From the NCBI RefSeq assembly GCF_001653975.1, contig NZ_CP014639.1, positions 868,001 through 932,000 of the forward strand: 64,000 nt of DNA. The letters run 5' to 3'. This DNA comes from Candidatus Chlamydia sanziniae (GTDB taxonomy: Bacteria; Chlamydiota; Chlamydiia; Chlamydiales; Chlamydiaceae). Positions 8,192-17,926 of this stretch are shown here, in pieces (the stretch's first letter is position 1; each line of letters starts with the position of its first letter). A program made the position numbers and the translations under genes. The notes beneath the pieces were generated by a model, which was not told where the DNA came from, did no database searches, and saw only the letters and a list, made by a program, of their open reading frames with translations.

Positions 8192-9604
8192 TTAGATGAG
8201 ACCAAGGATTTTCCACCAGAGCATTCCAAGACCTACCCAAATGAGAATGTTTATGATGCTAAGGATGAATCCTGCCTGCCACCATTCTTTAACGCTAACA
8301 AGTCGTGATCCAAAATAAAGTGGGGCTGGTCCGGAGCCGTAATGTGTTAGTCCTCCAAAAAGATTACTGGCAAATGCAAGTGTAAGGGCAGCAAGGACTG
8401 GGTGAGTTCCTAGGGAGACAGAAACCGCTAGGAAGATTGGATAGATAGCTCCAATATGGGCGGTATTACTAGCGAAAAAGTAGTGGGAATAAAAATAGGT
8501 AAGAAAGAGGATTGGGAATCCTATTTTCCAGGAAAGCCCACTCACTAGAGCAGCTGCGGAATCTCCTACAAGGGGAATGAACCCCAGTTGGTTTAGGAAA
8601 GAGGCCATCATGATTAGAGCACCGAACCAGATGAATGTTTCCCATGCTGTGGTATTTGCAATGATGTCCTTATGCCAGTCCAGGATATTTGTTAGGATAA
8701 GTAAGGAGAGGCCAATGAGTGCTGCTGTTGTTGCTGAGATTCTTAACAGGTCGCCAAATGTCCAGAGGATGACTAGAAGGATAAAGATTACTAAAATTGT
8801 TTTCTCTCCTTTTTGCAATGGCCCCATTTCTTTTAACCGAAGTTTTGCTGACCGTATGGCTTCTTCACAGGATGTAATTTGTGGGGGATAGAATTTATAG
8901 AGTACGAGGGGCATACAAACAAGGCTAATAAGTCCTGGGAGAATTGCGGCTTTTGCCCAGGCTACCCAGGATAGGGAAACACCTACATTGGCGGCGAGAG
9001 CAGCAACAAGGGGGTTGCCTGCCATGGCGGTGAGAAACATAGCGCTGGTGATTACGGAACTTTGGTAAGCGACTTTAATGAGAAAGGAACCGATAAGATT
9101 TTCTGTTCCTTTTTCTGCAGAGCTTCCAAACGAGTCGGAGAGGCTTGTAACAACGGGATAGAGGATGCCTCCGGCTCTGGCAGTAACACTGGGGATTGCT
9201 GGAGCAAGGAGAAAATCCGTGATTACCAGACCATAGCTCAGTCCTAGCGGACTTTTCCCTAAGACGCTGACGAAAAAATAGGCAACACGTTCGCCCAGGC
9301 CTGTTTTTATGATTCCTCTTGCTATGGAGAAAGAGAGAAATACTAACCATGCTATGGGATTATGGAATCCAGACAATCCCTGATCTAGGGTAAGGGTTTG
9401 TGTCAGTAGGAGTGTGGAGATTCCTATGATGGCAATGGCTCCCATAGGAACGGGTTGGAGGATAATTCCCATAATCGTGGTTGTAAATATAGCAAAAAGC
9501 TGCCAGGCATTAGGATTTATAGATGCTGGATGAGGGGAAAACCAGATGCCTAAAAGTACTAAAGTGAGGAAGAGAAGGGATAAAAAACGTTTTTGTTTAT
9601 TCAC
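8192..9604 (-). CDS. ybhI: Dicarboxylate/2-oxoglutarate translocator (DASS family)
   Basis: This is an inner-membrane anion:Na+ symporter of the DASS/SLC13 family, 470 residues with about a dozen hydrophobic segments spread along the whole length. Characteristic stretches are ARAGGILYPVVTSL, the cation-site-like regions ANTAHIGAIYP and LTHYGSGPAPLYFGS, and a typical C-terminus. In chlamydiae it is thought to import host 2-oxoglutarate or malate for a truncated TCA cycle; that role is from family knowledge. The start is GTG with AGAGG six bases upstream. It lies 45 bases downstream of the DUF1186-like gene on the same strand, suggesting cotranscription. Confidence 0.92.
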   Translation of the reverse strand: MNKQKRFLSLLFLTLVLLGIWFSPHPASINPNAWQLFAIFTTTIMGIILQPVPMGAIAIIGISTLLLTQTLTLDQGLSGFHNPIAWLVFLSFSIARGIIKTGLGERVAYFFVSVLGKSPLGLSYGLVITDFLLAPAIPSVTARAGGILYPVVTSLSDSFGSSAEKGTENLIGSFLIKVAYQSSVITSAMFLTAMAGNPLVAALAANVGVSLSWVAWAKAAILPGLISLVCMPLVLYKFYPPQITSCEEAIRSAKLRLKEMGPLQKGEKTILVIFILLVILWTFGDLLRISATTAALIGLSLLILTNILDWHKDIIANTTAWETFIWFGALIMMASFLNQLGFIPLVGDSAAALVSGLSWKIGFPILFLTYFYSHYFFASNTAHIGAIYPIFLAVSVSLGTHPVLAALTLAFASNLFGGLTHYGSGPAPLYFGSRLVSVKEWWQAGFILSIINILIWVGLGMLWWKILGLI

Positions 9605-9649
9605 TTGGAACCTCTGTGTATGATTGTCTTTAAGATTTTCCTAAAGGAG

Positions 9650-10399
9650 CTAAGGCTCTATGGGAAAGTCTTCTAGCCATTTTTCCATTTCTTCTAGAGT
9701 ATCATTGATGAGCTCTGTAGAGGAACAGAGTGTATTGATACAAGATTCTACGGTTTCTTCGCTTATAATATTTGTTACATCCTCCATGCTGATGAATGTT
9801 GTATCGATGAGTCCTGCATGGAAGGCTTTGGTGATGGGGTATACAAGTTCTTTTGGATATAGGGTGCATGTCCCTGCGATAAGATTATCCCAGGCGAAGG
9901 AGGGGATTTTTTCTAGTCTATAGTTGAGTAGTTCTCCAAAATATTGAATTGTAGTTTCTCGTGAATTTGTTCTTATTCCTACGAGGGTGACGAGTCCTGA
10001 AATTGCAGCTGCCTTTACATAAGGATTGATATTGGGAGTCTCTATAAGTTTTTTGATTAGGGTGTCGTCATTACATACACTAGCAAGGATTCTTGGAAGG
10101 TCTTCAGTCAGGACGTCACCAGCGATAGCGTGGGGAGTATCATCATCAAAAGAAAAAAGTTCTATAATGAGCGGCAGCGCACGGGTTTCTCGAAATTGTG
10201 CAAGAAGATACATGGCATACAGATGTCCCTGGTAACTGCCATCACTGACAATTTCTGGGATACGTTTTGTAGCATCTTCGAGGATATGAAGTAGGTAGGG
10301 TGTGATTTGCGTTTGTTTGACTATAGCTGCTTCTATAGCTTCTCTGGGGAGAATGCCTTCGTCATAGGCAAGATCTTCCAAAATATGGGAAATATCCAT
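9650..10399 (-). CDS. DUF1186-like helical-repeat protein
   Basis: This is a 249-residue soluble acidic protein made of predicted helical pairs reminiscent of HEAT repeats. Examples are [22 protein letters not shown] at about residues 63-84 and [17 protein letters not shown] at about 125-141. I recall the family as DUF1186, conserved in chlamydiae. There is no signal peptide or membrane segment. No enzymatic motif is visible; a scaffold or binding role is inference only. The ATG start is clear and the gene sits upstream of the dicarboxylate transporter in the same direction. Confidence 0.75.
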   Translation of the reverse strand: MDISHILEDLAYDEGILPREAIEAAIVKQTQITPYLLHILEDATKRIPEIVSDGSYQGHLYAMYLLAQFRETRALPLIIELFSFDDDTPHAIAGDVLTEDLPRILASVCNDDTLIKKLIETPNINPYVKAAAISGLVTLVGIRTNSRETTIQYFGELLNYRLEKIPSFAWDNLIAGTCTLYPKELVYPITKAFHAGLIDTTFISMEDVTNIISEETVESCINTLCSSTELINDTLEEMEKWLEDFPIEP

Positions 10400-10729
10400 T
10401 TGTCAGAGATACTCCAATTCTGTCAGTATTTGTATTAATTGCGTCGTAGCATGCAGCATTTCTTCTGTCAATGATTTAGAAGGAGTAGAACTATAGGCAC
10501 AACAGTGTATGTTTAAGGATTTTAAATAGCTTATGATTAATAGATTATAATTTTTACTTGGCCTTATCGGCATAATTTATTCTTGAACTTATTTAGACGA
10601 GACAAACTTCCATAAAGCTTTAGGATTTTTTATAGAAGCTTTACGGTAGTACCCTACCAGTATACATAACTTTTTACATACTATAAAGAACTTTAGCCCT
10701 ATCCAGAAGATTTCTTTTGTTTTTTCTGG
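10400..10729. other. Intergenic, no gene seen
   Basis: About 330 AT-rich bases separate the oppF end from the DUF1186 gene start. A minus-strand frame overlapping the oppF end is a shadow. No tRNA or convincing terminator was found, and the DUF1186 promoter presumably lies in it. Confidence 0.4.
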
Positions 10730-11527
10730 TTATACGAGGACATCTTTATATGCGGTTGAAGGTGAGGAGGTGGAAAGGTCGAAAGGTGAAGGTTGTAGGG
10801 AAAATCGCGGAATGGCATCGAGCAATTCTTGAGTTTTGTTATGTTTTGGAGTGGAGAAGATCTCTTCTTTAGGGCCGTGTTCAACAATTAAACCTTTGTC
10901 TAGCACTGCAATCGTCTCAGCAATGGAATAGGCTGCTGACATGTCATGGGTGATGAAGAGCAGAGTAATATTGCATTCTTGTTTTATGGTTTGAAAGAGC
11001 TTAAGGATAAGAGATTGATTCAGTGTGTCTAATGAAGAAAGTGGTTCATCGCATATAAGTAACTTAGGATTGGAGACAAGAGCTTTTGCAATTGCGACGC
11101 GTTGTTTTTGTCCACCACTGAGCTTATAGGGTTTAAGATTAAGTATGGTATGGGGAAGGTTTACAAGTTCAAGAACACGATAAATTTGTTGTTTCTCTTC
11201 CTTTTTGGAATAAGTTCCAATGACACGTAAAGGTTCAGCAATAAGATTTTGCGTGGACATGGTGGGGTTTAAACTTGAATGGATGTCTTGCCAAATCATC
11301 TGGACGAGACTTGCTCGAGGAGTCTTAGAATTGAGGTTAAAAGTAATTGTGCCTGTATCGGCTTTTAAGAGACCTAGAATTAGAAGGGCTAGTGAAGATT
11401 TTCCTGACCCACTAGGTCCTACAAGCGTTAGGCACTCTCCTCTTTTCAATTTTAAATTAATGTGATTTAAAATTTTTTGCTTGCGGATAGTTAAAGAGAG
11501 GTTTTCTATAGTAATTAGATGCGTCAT
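10730..11527 (-). CDS. oppF: Oligopeptide ABC transporter ATPase OppF
   Basis: This is the second ATPase of the oligopeptide importer, 265 residues, cytoplasmic and bound to OppBC. It has Walker A GPSGSGKSS near residue 38, signature LSGGQKQRVAIA near 139, Walker B LLICDEP, and the switch His in FITHDMS. The start overlaps the oppD stop by four bases (ATGA), so the two are translationally coupled. Together they form the usual paired ATPases of Opp/Dpp systems. It is the last gene of the opp run. Confidence 0.93.
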   Translation of the reverse strand: MTHLITIENLSLTIRKQKILNHINLKLKRGECLTLVGPSGSGKSSLALLILGLLKADTGTITFNLNSKTPRASLVQMIWQDIHSSLNPTMSTQNLIAEPLRVIGTYSKKEEKQQIYRVLELVNLPHTILNLKPYKLSGGQKQRVAIAKALVSNPKLLICDEPLSSLDTLNQSLILKLFQTIKQECNITLLFITHDMSAAYSIAETIAVLDKGLIVEHGPKEEIFSTPKHNKTQELLDAIPRFSLQPSPFDLSTSSPSTAYKDVLV

Positions 11528-12369
11528 GGATGAGGGTAAATGTGTTGGAATTTTTTGCTTAAAATGGGTAAGGAAATTTTGTTCAGGGGAATTTTAGAAA
11601 CAGCGTGGAGGAGTTTTTTAGTATAAGGGTGTTGAGGTGTAGAAAAAACTTCTTCAACGGTTCCTGTTTCTATAAGTTTACCGTCTTTAATAATTGCAAT
11701 ATCGTTACAGAGTTCCGTGACTAAGGCGAGGTTATGAGTGACAAGGAGCATACTCGATTTATTTTGTTTATGGATTTGATGAAGGATTCTTAGTGTTTGA
11801 GCTTGGGAAATAGAGTCGAGAGCTGTTGTAGGTTCATCTGCAAGGATGAGTTCTGGAGAACTTGCTAAGGCAATGGCAATAACAATACGTTGACGCATAC
11901 CCCCACTTAATTCAAATGGATATTGGTGTAAGCAGTGGTGAGGATCGGGAATATGGACATCTGTAAGGAGGTCAACAGCTTTATCATAGGCTTCTTGTTT
12001 AGTTATTTTTGTGTGTTGTCGAAGAGTTTCTATAATTTGTGCTCCTATGCGCATGGAGGGTGTGAGTGATCCCATGGCATTTTGTAATATAGTAGCGATT
12101 TTTGGTCCTCGGATTTTATGAAACTCTTTCGGGGTAAGCTTAGAGAGATCCGTTTGGTTGAAGAAGATATTTCCTTGTGTAATTTTACAGTTCTTAGGAA
12201 GAAAACCTAAAATAGCTTTGGTAATTGTAGTTTTTCCTGAACCGCTTTCTCCTACTAAGGCTAAACTGCGGAATTTTTTTAGTTGTAGAGACAGGTTATC
12301 GATAAGAAGCTTGTCAGGATTTTTAGAAATTATTGAAAGCTCAGTGATGTGAATAGAAGTTTTAGGCAT
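11524..12369 (-). CDS. oppD: Oligopeptide ABC transporter ATPase OppD
   Basis: This is the first Opp ATPase. The ATG at 12369 is preferred over the longer frame because GGAGG lies six bases upstream and the protein then begins MPKTSIHITELSI, giving about 281 residues. Walker A is GESGSGKTT, the signature LSGGMRQRIVIA, Walker B LILADEP, and the switch His lies in LVTHNLA. The start overlaps the oppC stop by eight bases. The C-terminus is shorter than in enterobacterial OppD and lacks an obvious cysteine cluster. Confidence 0.92.
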   Translation of the reverse strand: MPKTSIHITELSIISKNPDKLLIDNLSLQLKKFRSLALVGESGSGKTTITKAILGFLPKNCKITQGNIFFNQTDLSKLTPKEFHKIRGPKIATILQNAMGSLTPSMRIGAQIIETLRQHTKITKQEAYDKAVDLLTDVHIPDPHHCLHQYPFELSGGMRQRIVIAIALASSPELILADEPTTALDSISQAQTLRILHQIHKQNKSSMLLVTHNLALVTELCNDIAIIKDGKLIETGTVEEVFSTPQHPYTKKLLHAVSKIPLNKISLPILSKKFQHIYPHP

Positions 12370-13204
12370 AAGAATCCTCCTCAAGAAGGGTTTTAGCCCC
12401 TTCTCCAATAAGGTTGAAGCTCATGGACAGAGAGATCATAAAAAGAGAGGGGAAGAAGAATAACCATGGGTAGCAGTTTATAGCATTGATTCCCTCTCTG
12501 ATTAGAGTTCCTAAGCTTGCTTGAGGAGGTTGAATTCCCAATCCCAAGAAGCTAATAAAAGCTTCTGTATAAATAGCATTTGGAATAGTGAAAATTAAAG
12601 TGGAAATGATGGGAGCAAGAGTATTAGGAATGAGATGTTTTGTCAAGATATGGAATGTGGAAGCGCCCATGACTTTTGCGGAAAGGACAAATTCTTTGTT
12701 TTGGAGGAGGAGAAATTCTCCGTAGATGATTTTTGATATTGGAATCCAACCGGTCATGATCATCGCGAGAATAAGAGAAACAACGCTGTGTTGAAAGATA
12801 ACAAGGAGAAGAATAATGACAGGAATTCGTGGCACAGAATAGAGGATTTCTATAGTGCGCATCATGAAGAAGTCTATTTTTTTTCCTCCTGATATGGCAA
12901 TTGTGGACCAAATGAGTCCTATACAGACGTCGATACAGGTGGCAATGATAGCGATGAGGAGAGAGAGACGGAGGCCTTGCAAAGTGCGTGCAAGCATACA
13001 GCGCCCCAGAGTATCTGTTCCAAAGGGAAAATGCGATCTAGGAGAGAGGAGGATAGCATTTAACGAAGTATGTTCGTAATTAGAATAGAAAAAGGGGAGT
13101 AAGAGTGCACTGAGGATGAGTATGCTTAAAAGGCTAATCCCCAGGAGAAACATTTTGTTTCTAAAGATATATTTATAGCGATGAGAGGATAAAGGTGTAT
13201 CCAT
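12362..13204 (-). CDS. oppC: Oligopeptide ABC transporter permease OppC
   Basis: This is a 280-residue inner-membrane permease with an N-terminal transmembrane segment at about residues 18-38. The loop FGTDTLGRCMLARTLQGLR is typical of OppC/DppC, and about five further hydrophobic segments follow. The ATPase-coupling loop is KVMGASTFHILTKHLIPN (an EAA-like motif). It pairs with OppB to form the peptide channel. It lies 22 bases after oppB and overlaps oppD. Confidence 0.93.
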   Translation of the reverse strand: MDTPLSSHRYKYIFRNKMFLLGISLLSILILSALLLPFFYSNYEHTSLNAILLSPRSHFPFGTDTLGRCMLARTLQGLRLSLLIAIIATCIDVCIGLIWSTIAISGGKKIDFFMMRTIEILYSVPRIPVIILLLVIFQHSVVSLILAMIMTGWIPISKIIYGEFLLLQNKEFVLSAKVMGASTFHILTKHLIPNTLAPIISTLIFTIPNAIYTEAFISFLGLGIQPPQASLGTLIREGINAINCYPWLFFFPSLFMISLSMSFNLIGEGAKTLLEEDSYA

Positions 13205-13226
13205 TACAATATTCTTTTCTACTTCA

Positions 13227-14177
13227 TTATGAGGTTATTTTTTTTAATTTCTTTCCATGACTATAGCGAATTTGAGGGTCGATCACAGCTTGTAGAAGAT
13301 CGGAAAGTAGGGAAGAGAACATGAATAAGGCACCGTAGAGTACGGCTAAGCCTAAGGTTACGGGGTAGTCTCTTTGCTTGATACTGCAGACAAACCATTT
13401 TCCTAATCCAGGAATACAGAAGATGTTTTCTACTCCGAAAGAGCCTGTCATGACCGTGGTGATGAGAAACGCTGAGTAGGAAATTGTTGGGAAGATAGCG
13501 TAAGGCAAGATATGCTTGAAAACGACTTTAAAAGGGGATAATCCTTTGGCGTAGGCTAGCAGGACATAATCTTTGTTTAAAGCTGAAGAAACAGAGGAAA
13601 AAGTCAGCTGAGTGATGAAAGCCATGGGAGTCACAGCTAGGGCTATGGAGGGGAGTATGGTATGACTAAAGGTTCCCCAACATGCGACTGGAAGTAGAGG
13701 AATTTTTACAGCGAATACATATTGTAAAAGAATGGCAATTATGAAAGAAGGAACGGAGATTTGTAGGATAGAGATTCCGATTATATAGCGTCCTTGTTTC
13801 TTTTTTTTTAAGGCGGCTATAGTGCCTACAGCAATACCTCCTCCCAGGGAAAGCAAAAGACTTTGAAATCCTAAGATAGCAGAAGCAGGCAAAGCTGTAG
13901 TGATAATGTTTGTCACTGGACGATCTTTATAAACTAGAGAATTCCCCAAATCTAATTTTATTAGTGAGTAAAGATAATGGATATATTGATAGTAAAGAGG
14001 TTTATCTAAGCCGTAGTGTGATTTTAGAACGAGTAGGGTCTCTTCAGAAAGTACATTAGAGCTTTCATCATTGAAGGGGTCGCCCGGAATTGTTTTCATA
14101 ACAAAAAAGGTCAATGTTAGAATTATCCAGAGAGAAAGTAAGTTGAAAAGCAGCCGTTTTTTTATGTAAGAAAACAT
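13227..14177 (-). CDS. oppB: Oligopeptide ABC transporter permease OppB
   Basis: This is a 316-residue permease with the standard OppB opening: an N-terminal helix followed by MKTIPGDPFNDE and LKSHYGLDKPLYYQYIHY. Six hydrophobic segments are present. The coupling loop AYAKGLSPFKVVFKHILPYA and the C-terminal FCIPGLGKWFVCSIKQRDYPV are family hallmarks. It follows the oppA lipoprotein genes and precedes oppC, so a single import system is likely. Confidence 0.93.
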   Translation of the reverse strand: MFSYIKKRLLFNLLSLWIILTLTFFVMKTIPGDPFNDESSNVLSEETLLVLKSHYGLDKPLYYQYIHYLYSLIKLDLGNSLVYKDRPVTNIITTALPASAILGFQSLLLSLGGGIAVGTIAALKKKKQGRYIIGISILQISVPSFIIAILLQYVFAVKIPLLPVACWGTFSHTILPSIALAVTPMAFITQLTFSSVSSALNKDYVLLAYAKGLSPFKVVFKHILPYAIFPTISYSAFLITTVMTGSFGVENIFCIPGLGKWFVCSIKQRDYPVTLGLAVLYGALFMFSSLLSDLLQAVIDPQIRYSHGKKLKKITS

Positions 14178-14540
14178 AGGGATGACCTAACATTGAGAAT
14201 CTCTACTATGGAGTTCTCCTTTGAAAATTTATGCCATTATACTGTGACTTGTTCCCATCTTCAATATAAAAATTTTATTTAATAGTAGCATTAGGAGTTT
14301 TAGTAAGAATTGTTTTTCTTATTAAAGAAAATCAGGTTTTTTTATTCCCGATAAAAATTTATTTATTATTATGAATACAATAAGCTCTGTTTATTTTTGC
14401 CTATAGATGAGTTTCAATTTAATGTAATGTGAAAAAGACAGTTGTGAATTTCTTTTCACATGCGTGATCGTGAGTGGTTTCTTCATTAAAAGTTTTATAA
14501 ATTGTTTGTTATTTATTAAAAGAAAATCCGCCTACTCTGT
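14178..14540. other. Intergenic between oppA and oppB, no gene seen
   Basis: About 360 very AT-rich bases lie inside the opp gene run. The gap may hold an independent oppB promoter or an mRNA processing site. I see no clear hairpin terminator and no coding frame. Confidence 0.4.
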
Positions 14541-16109
14541 TTATTCTGTGATCGCGACTTTTTTTAAGTCTACGTAGCCCAAAGGAGAATCAAATATATT
14601 ATGGATTTTCCTGTTTATGGCATAGGTATGATTACTATGATATAAAGGAATGATTGGTGTCTCTTGCTCAACTATAGTTTCTATGATTTGTAAGATTTCT
14701 GTATTGCCATTCGTTGTATAAAGGGTAGCTAAAGCATTTGCATACTCATCATTTTGCCATTTTGTTAGGTCGTAGGGATTTCCTAGAATTGCTAAAAAAG
14801 ACACAGGACTTGGGTATTCTGCGACCCAGCCTCCGGTAGCAATAAAGAAGTTGCCATGTTTTCTATGTTTTAAGAAGTTGTGGTATTCTGTCCCTTGTAT
14901 TGTGATATGGAGGCCTAAGACTTGTTTGATCTGCTGTTGGATTTCTTGAGCAATAGCAGTGAAGTTATTCGAATCTAAAGGATAAAGGAGGGAGAGTTCA
15001 GAGAGCTCTTTATCAGAAAGTTGTTCTTTAGCTTGTGCAAAATACGCTTGAGCTTTTTTCTGGCGTTCTTCTGTAGTTAGAGGATGAGGAGAAGGTAGGT
15101 AGGAGAGGAGAGGTGGCACAAGACTTTGAGCAACCTTTCCTTGATTAACAAGTTGTACAATGACTTCTTTATTTAGGGCATGGGCTATAGCTTTTCGGAA
15201 GGCTTTGTTTTGTATTAGGGGTTTTTGAAAATTGTAGATAAGAAGTGTAGTACTTAGGACGGGATAGCTATGCAGTACTTCTTCAGGTAGGGCGCGTTGT
15301 GTTTCTTTGTCTAAGACGGAACTCCACGGAGATCCTATCCAATCTACTGTATGGTTATTTAGGAGTTTAAGAGCTGTGCGTAGGTTGGGGATGATTTTGA
15401 GAATAATTGTATTTAGGTGAACCACTTGGCGATCATAATAATGCGGATTAGCTTTGAGTTCAAGATAGTTTTGGGGTTGGTATTTCTTGAGAATGAAAGG
15501 ACCATTAGAAACTTGAGGTACATTGGCTAGAGGTGTGTTATAATAATTTCGAAGAGATGTGTGTACAGGATAGAATACGGGATGTGCGATAATCTCCAAA
15601 AAATGGGAGAGAGGGGTTTCTAAGGTAATTTCTAATGTAAGGGCATCTTTTGCGTATATGCCGAGATCTTCTAGGGGGAGCTTGTGTTCACTTACATTAA
15701 AGGAGTTTTTGATCACGCGGAGTAATGTGTGTACTGAGGGAGAAAATCCTTCCGAGTGGAGTTGTTTTAGAGATTCTTCAAAATCATAAGCTGTAAGAGG
15801 ATCTCCATTGCTCCATAAAGAGGGCTTGAGTTTAAAGGTATAGACTTTCTGATCTTCAGAGAGAGTATAACTTTCTGCTAAAGCGAGTTGTATGCCTTGA
15901 GTGCTTTCGCGGACAAGCCCTTCATAAAGGGCTTTTGCTATAGAGATGTCTTTGCAGAGGTAGGTGCCTCGAGGATCTAGCTCTATGGGATCCGAGCTCA
16001 TAGCTATAGTGAGGGTTGTAGTTTCTGGTTTTTGATGAGAGCAGCTAGAGAGAATAAGAATAAGGACAGTAAGGTGTCGCTGGATTTTTTGGAATTTGCT
16101 TTTTGCCAT
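14541..16109 (-). CDS. oppA: Oligopeptide-binding lipoprotein OppA, copy nearest oppB
   Basis: This is a periplasmic SBP family 5 lipoprotein that captures peptides for OppBCDF. The ATG at 16109 gives MAKSKFQKIQRH, a hydrophobic core and the lipobox LSSC; an in-frame GTG at 16118 is possible. Family landmarks are LDPRGTYLCKDISIAKALYEGL, YTFKLKPSLWSNGDPLTAYDF and SNGPFILKKYQPQNYLELKANPHYYD. The mature length of about 500 residues is normal. It is one of three tandem oppA genes on this strand. Confidence 0.92.
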   Translation of the reverse strand: MAKSKFQKIQRHLTVLILILSSCSHQKPETTTLTIAMSSDPIELDPRGTYLCKDISIAKALYEGLVRESTQGIQLALAESYTLSEDQKVYTFKLKPSLWSNGDPLTAYDFEESLKQLHSEGFSPSVHTLLRVIKNSFNVSEHKLPLEDLGIYAKDALTLEITLETPLSHFLEIIAHPVFYPVHTSLRNYYNTPLANVPQVSNGPFILKKYQPQNYLELKANPHYYDRQVVHLNTIILKIIPNLRTALKLLNNHTVDWIGSPWSSVLDKETQRALPEEVLHSYPVLSTTLLIYNFQKPLIQNKAFRKAIAHALNKEVIVQLVNQGKVAQSLVPPLLSYLPSPHPLTTEERQKKAQAYFAQAKEQLSDKELSELSLLYPLDSNNFTAIAQEIQQQIKQVLGLHITIQGTEYHNFLKHRKHGNFFIATGGWVAEYPSPVSFLAILGNPYDLTKWQNDEYANALATLYTTNGNTEILQIIETIVEQETPIIPLYHSNHTYAINRKIHNIFDSPLGYVDLKKVAITE

Positions 16110-16398
16110 ATAGAGCACTTACATTCACTAGGGGTTAAATCTAAAGAATACGCAGATTATTAAACGTTGATGCTATGATGCTCTCTCTCTTATAGAAGCT
16201 ACTCATTTTTTTTGAAAATAGAAATGTGTATATGTATAAGTTATGCTTGTTTGAATTTCTTTTCGCGATTTTTTATTCTTGTTTACTATTTTTTTATATA
16301 TAAACATTTGCTATAGAATTGTAATGAATATACTTATGAATTTTCCTAGTTACAATAAAAAAAATCCACAAGATGTGCATGTTAAATGATTCTGAGAT

Positions 16399-17715
16399 TT
16401 ATTTCTGTACAATATGAGCGTATTTTAGATCTACAGCACCGGAAGCGTTATAAATGACATCTTTTACTTCGTATAATGTAAGGTAGTCATAGTGCATATA
16501 ATATAAAGGAATAATTTCAAGATTTTGGATAAGTTTATCTTCTTGGGAGAGGAGTTTTGCACTTGGGTAGTAGGCAACTCCTGTTTGCGTGGCTATGTTA
16601 TAATCTTGGATGCTCCTTTTATTAAGAAAAAGGTGGTACTCTAGACCTTCAAGAAAAAGGTCAATGCCGACAGCTTTCCACTGTTCTTTAAGCAGTTCTG
16701 CAACATGTTTGCATCTTAAAATGTCCGAAGGATAGGTAAGAGTGAGTTTTTCGGGAGGTGTTAACGTCTTTTGTTTTTTATATTCTGGAGGCTGTGGAGC
16801 TCCGCGCGAGAGTGTGTTCGCAGGCTGCTGTTTACCATGTAATGCATTATTAATTAAACTATGCTTGTCGATAGCAGCTGCCAATCTGTGGCGACTTTGG
16901 AGATTGGCAAGATGCGGGTCTTTTGTATTTAATACGAGCCAGAAAGCCCCCTCTACAGGATAGTCATAGTAGTGATGAGATGTATTTGTATAGAGTTCCT
17001 CAGGAATTCCTTGGTGCCATGGTTGTCCTACCCAATCGATTTTTTTTCGGTTGAGGAGGTGTACTGCTGTATAAATATCCGGAATAATTAATAAATGTAA
17101 CGAGTTGATGGCTACACTGCTATAATCATAGTAGTGGGGGTTTTTCTGTAGGGCAAGACGATTTCCTGGAGAATAGTTGACTAGAATAAAGGGTCCACTG
17201 AAAAGTTGTGGATTGTGGGGATTGAAGATAGCAAAGGCAGGGAAAGCAAGAAGTTTTGGTAAATCTGGATAAGGGATATCCGAGGTTATTGTTATCGTAG
17301 ATAATGAGGGTGTATGGAAAGTGAGTCCTTGGAAAAGCTCGGAGTGGGGAGAGTTTTTTCGAGCGTATTCCCAGGCATTACGAATGTCTTGAGAAGTTAG
17401 GGGTGTACCATCACTCCATAAGGCATTTTCTTTGATAAAGAAAGTATAGGTTGTGTAATCTCTAGAAGCAATATAGTCTCTAGCAATTGCGAATTCTAAG
17501 TTATTGGGTTTATCGGTATTTTCTCTTGTAAGACCATCAAAAAGTAACTTTAGAATTGATAATTCTAGGGTTCTTTTCGCTTGCTCAGGAGAGAGTGTTG
17601 TCGGGTCATCGTAAATAGCGATAGTGAAAGATTGGGTGGCTTTTGATTTAGAAGCAAGACAACTAGAAAGAAGGGAGGAGAGGAACAGTAGAAAAAACCA
17701 CCGTTGTAATGTCAT
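16399..17715 (-). CDS. oppA: OppA paralogue, shortened middle copy
   Basis: This is a second peptide-binding lipoprotein. The ATG at 17715 is chosen because it gives MTLQRWFFLLFLSSLLSSC, a clean lipoprotein signal with lipobox LSSC; the frame extends 31 codons further upstream without a signal-like sequence. Landmarks include YTFFIKENALWSDGTPLTSQD and FSGPFILVNYSPGNRLALQKN. At about 438 residues it is roughly 90 residues shorter than its neighbours. The loss includes the stretch that carries the family's late conserved aromatic region. It may bind a different ligand or be degenerating. The shortening is visible; the consequence is inferred. Confidence 0.85.
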   Translation of the reverse strand: MTLQRWFFLLFLSSLLSSCLASKSKATQSFTIAIYDDPTTLSPEQAKRTLELSILKLLFDGLTRENTDKPNNLEFAIARDYIASRDYTTYTFFIKENALWSDGTPLTSQDIRNAWEYARKNSPHSELFQGLTFHTPSLSTITITSDIPYPDLPKLLAFPAFAIFNPHNPQLFSGPFILVNYSPGNRLALQKNPHYYDYSSVAINSLHLLIIPDIYTAVHLLNRKKIDWVGQPWHQGIPEELYTNTSHHYYDYPVEGAFWLVLNTKDPHLANLQSRHRLAAAIDKHSLINNALHGKQQPANTLSRGAPQPPEYKKQKTLTPPEKLTLTYPSDILRCKHVAELLKEQWKAVGIDLFLEGLEYHLFLNKRSIQDYNIATQTGVAYYPSAKLLSQEDKLIQNLEIIPLYYMHYDYLTLYEVKDVIYNASGAVDLKYAHIVQK

Positions 17716-17926
17716 TATAAAACACTTAAAACTGCTAAAATTGAAGGTAAGACCTTTATGTACATTGGATTTAGAGTAGTTGCTCTTTAGATTTTTGTAA
17801 TACAACAAAAATCGGAAGAGAAGTTAGTTGATAGGTTATAGTTTTTAAGATTTTTATTCAAAATAATTAGGTGTAGAAGAATTGCTGTTAAAGGTGTGAG
17901 TTTACAGCAGAATTAAGGAGAAAATA

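Noticed and set aside
10699-10887. Minus-strand 62-codon frame at the oppF end
   Set aside because: Out-of-frame reading of the oppF 3' end with no support.
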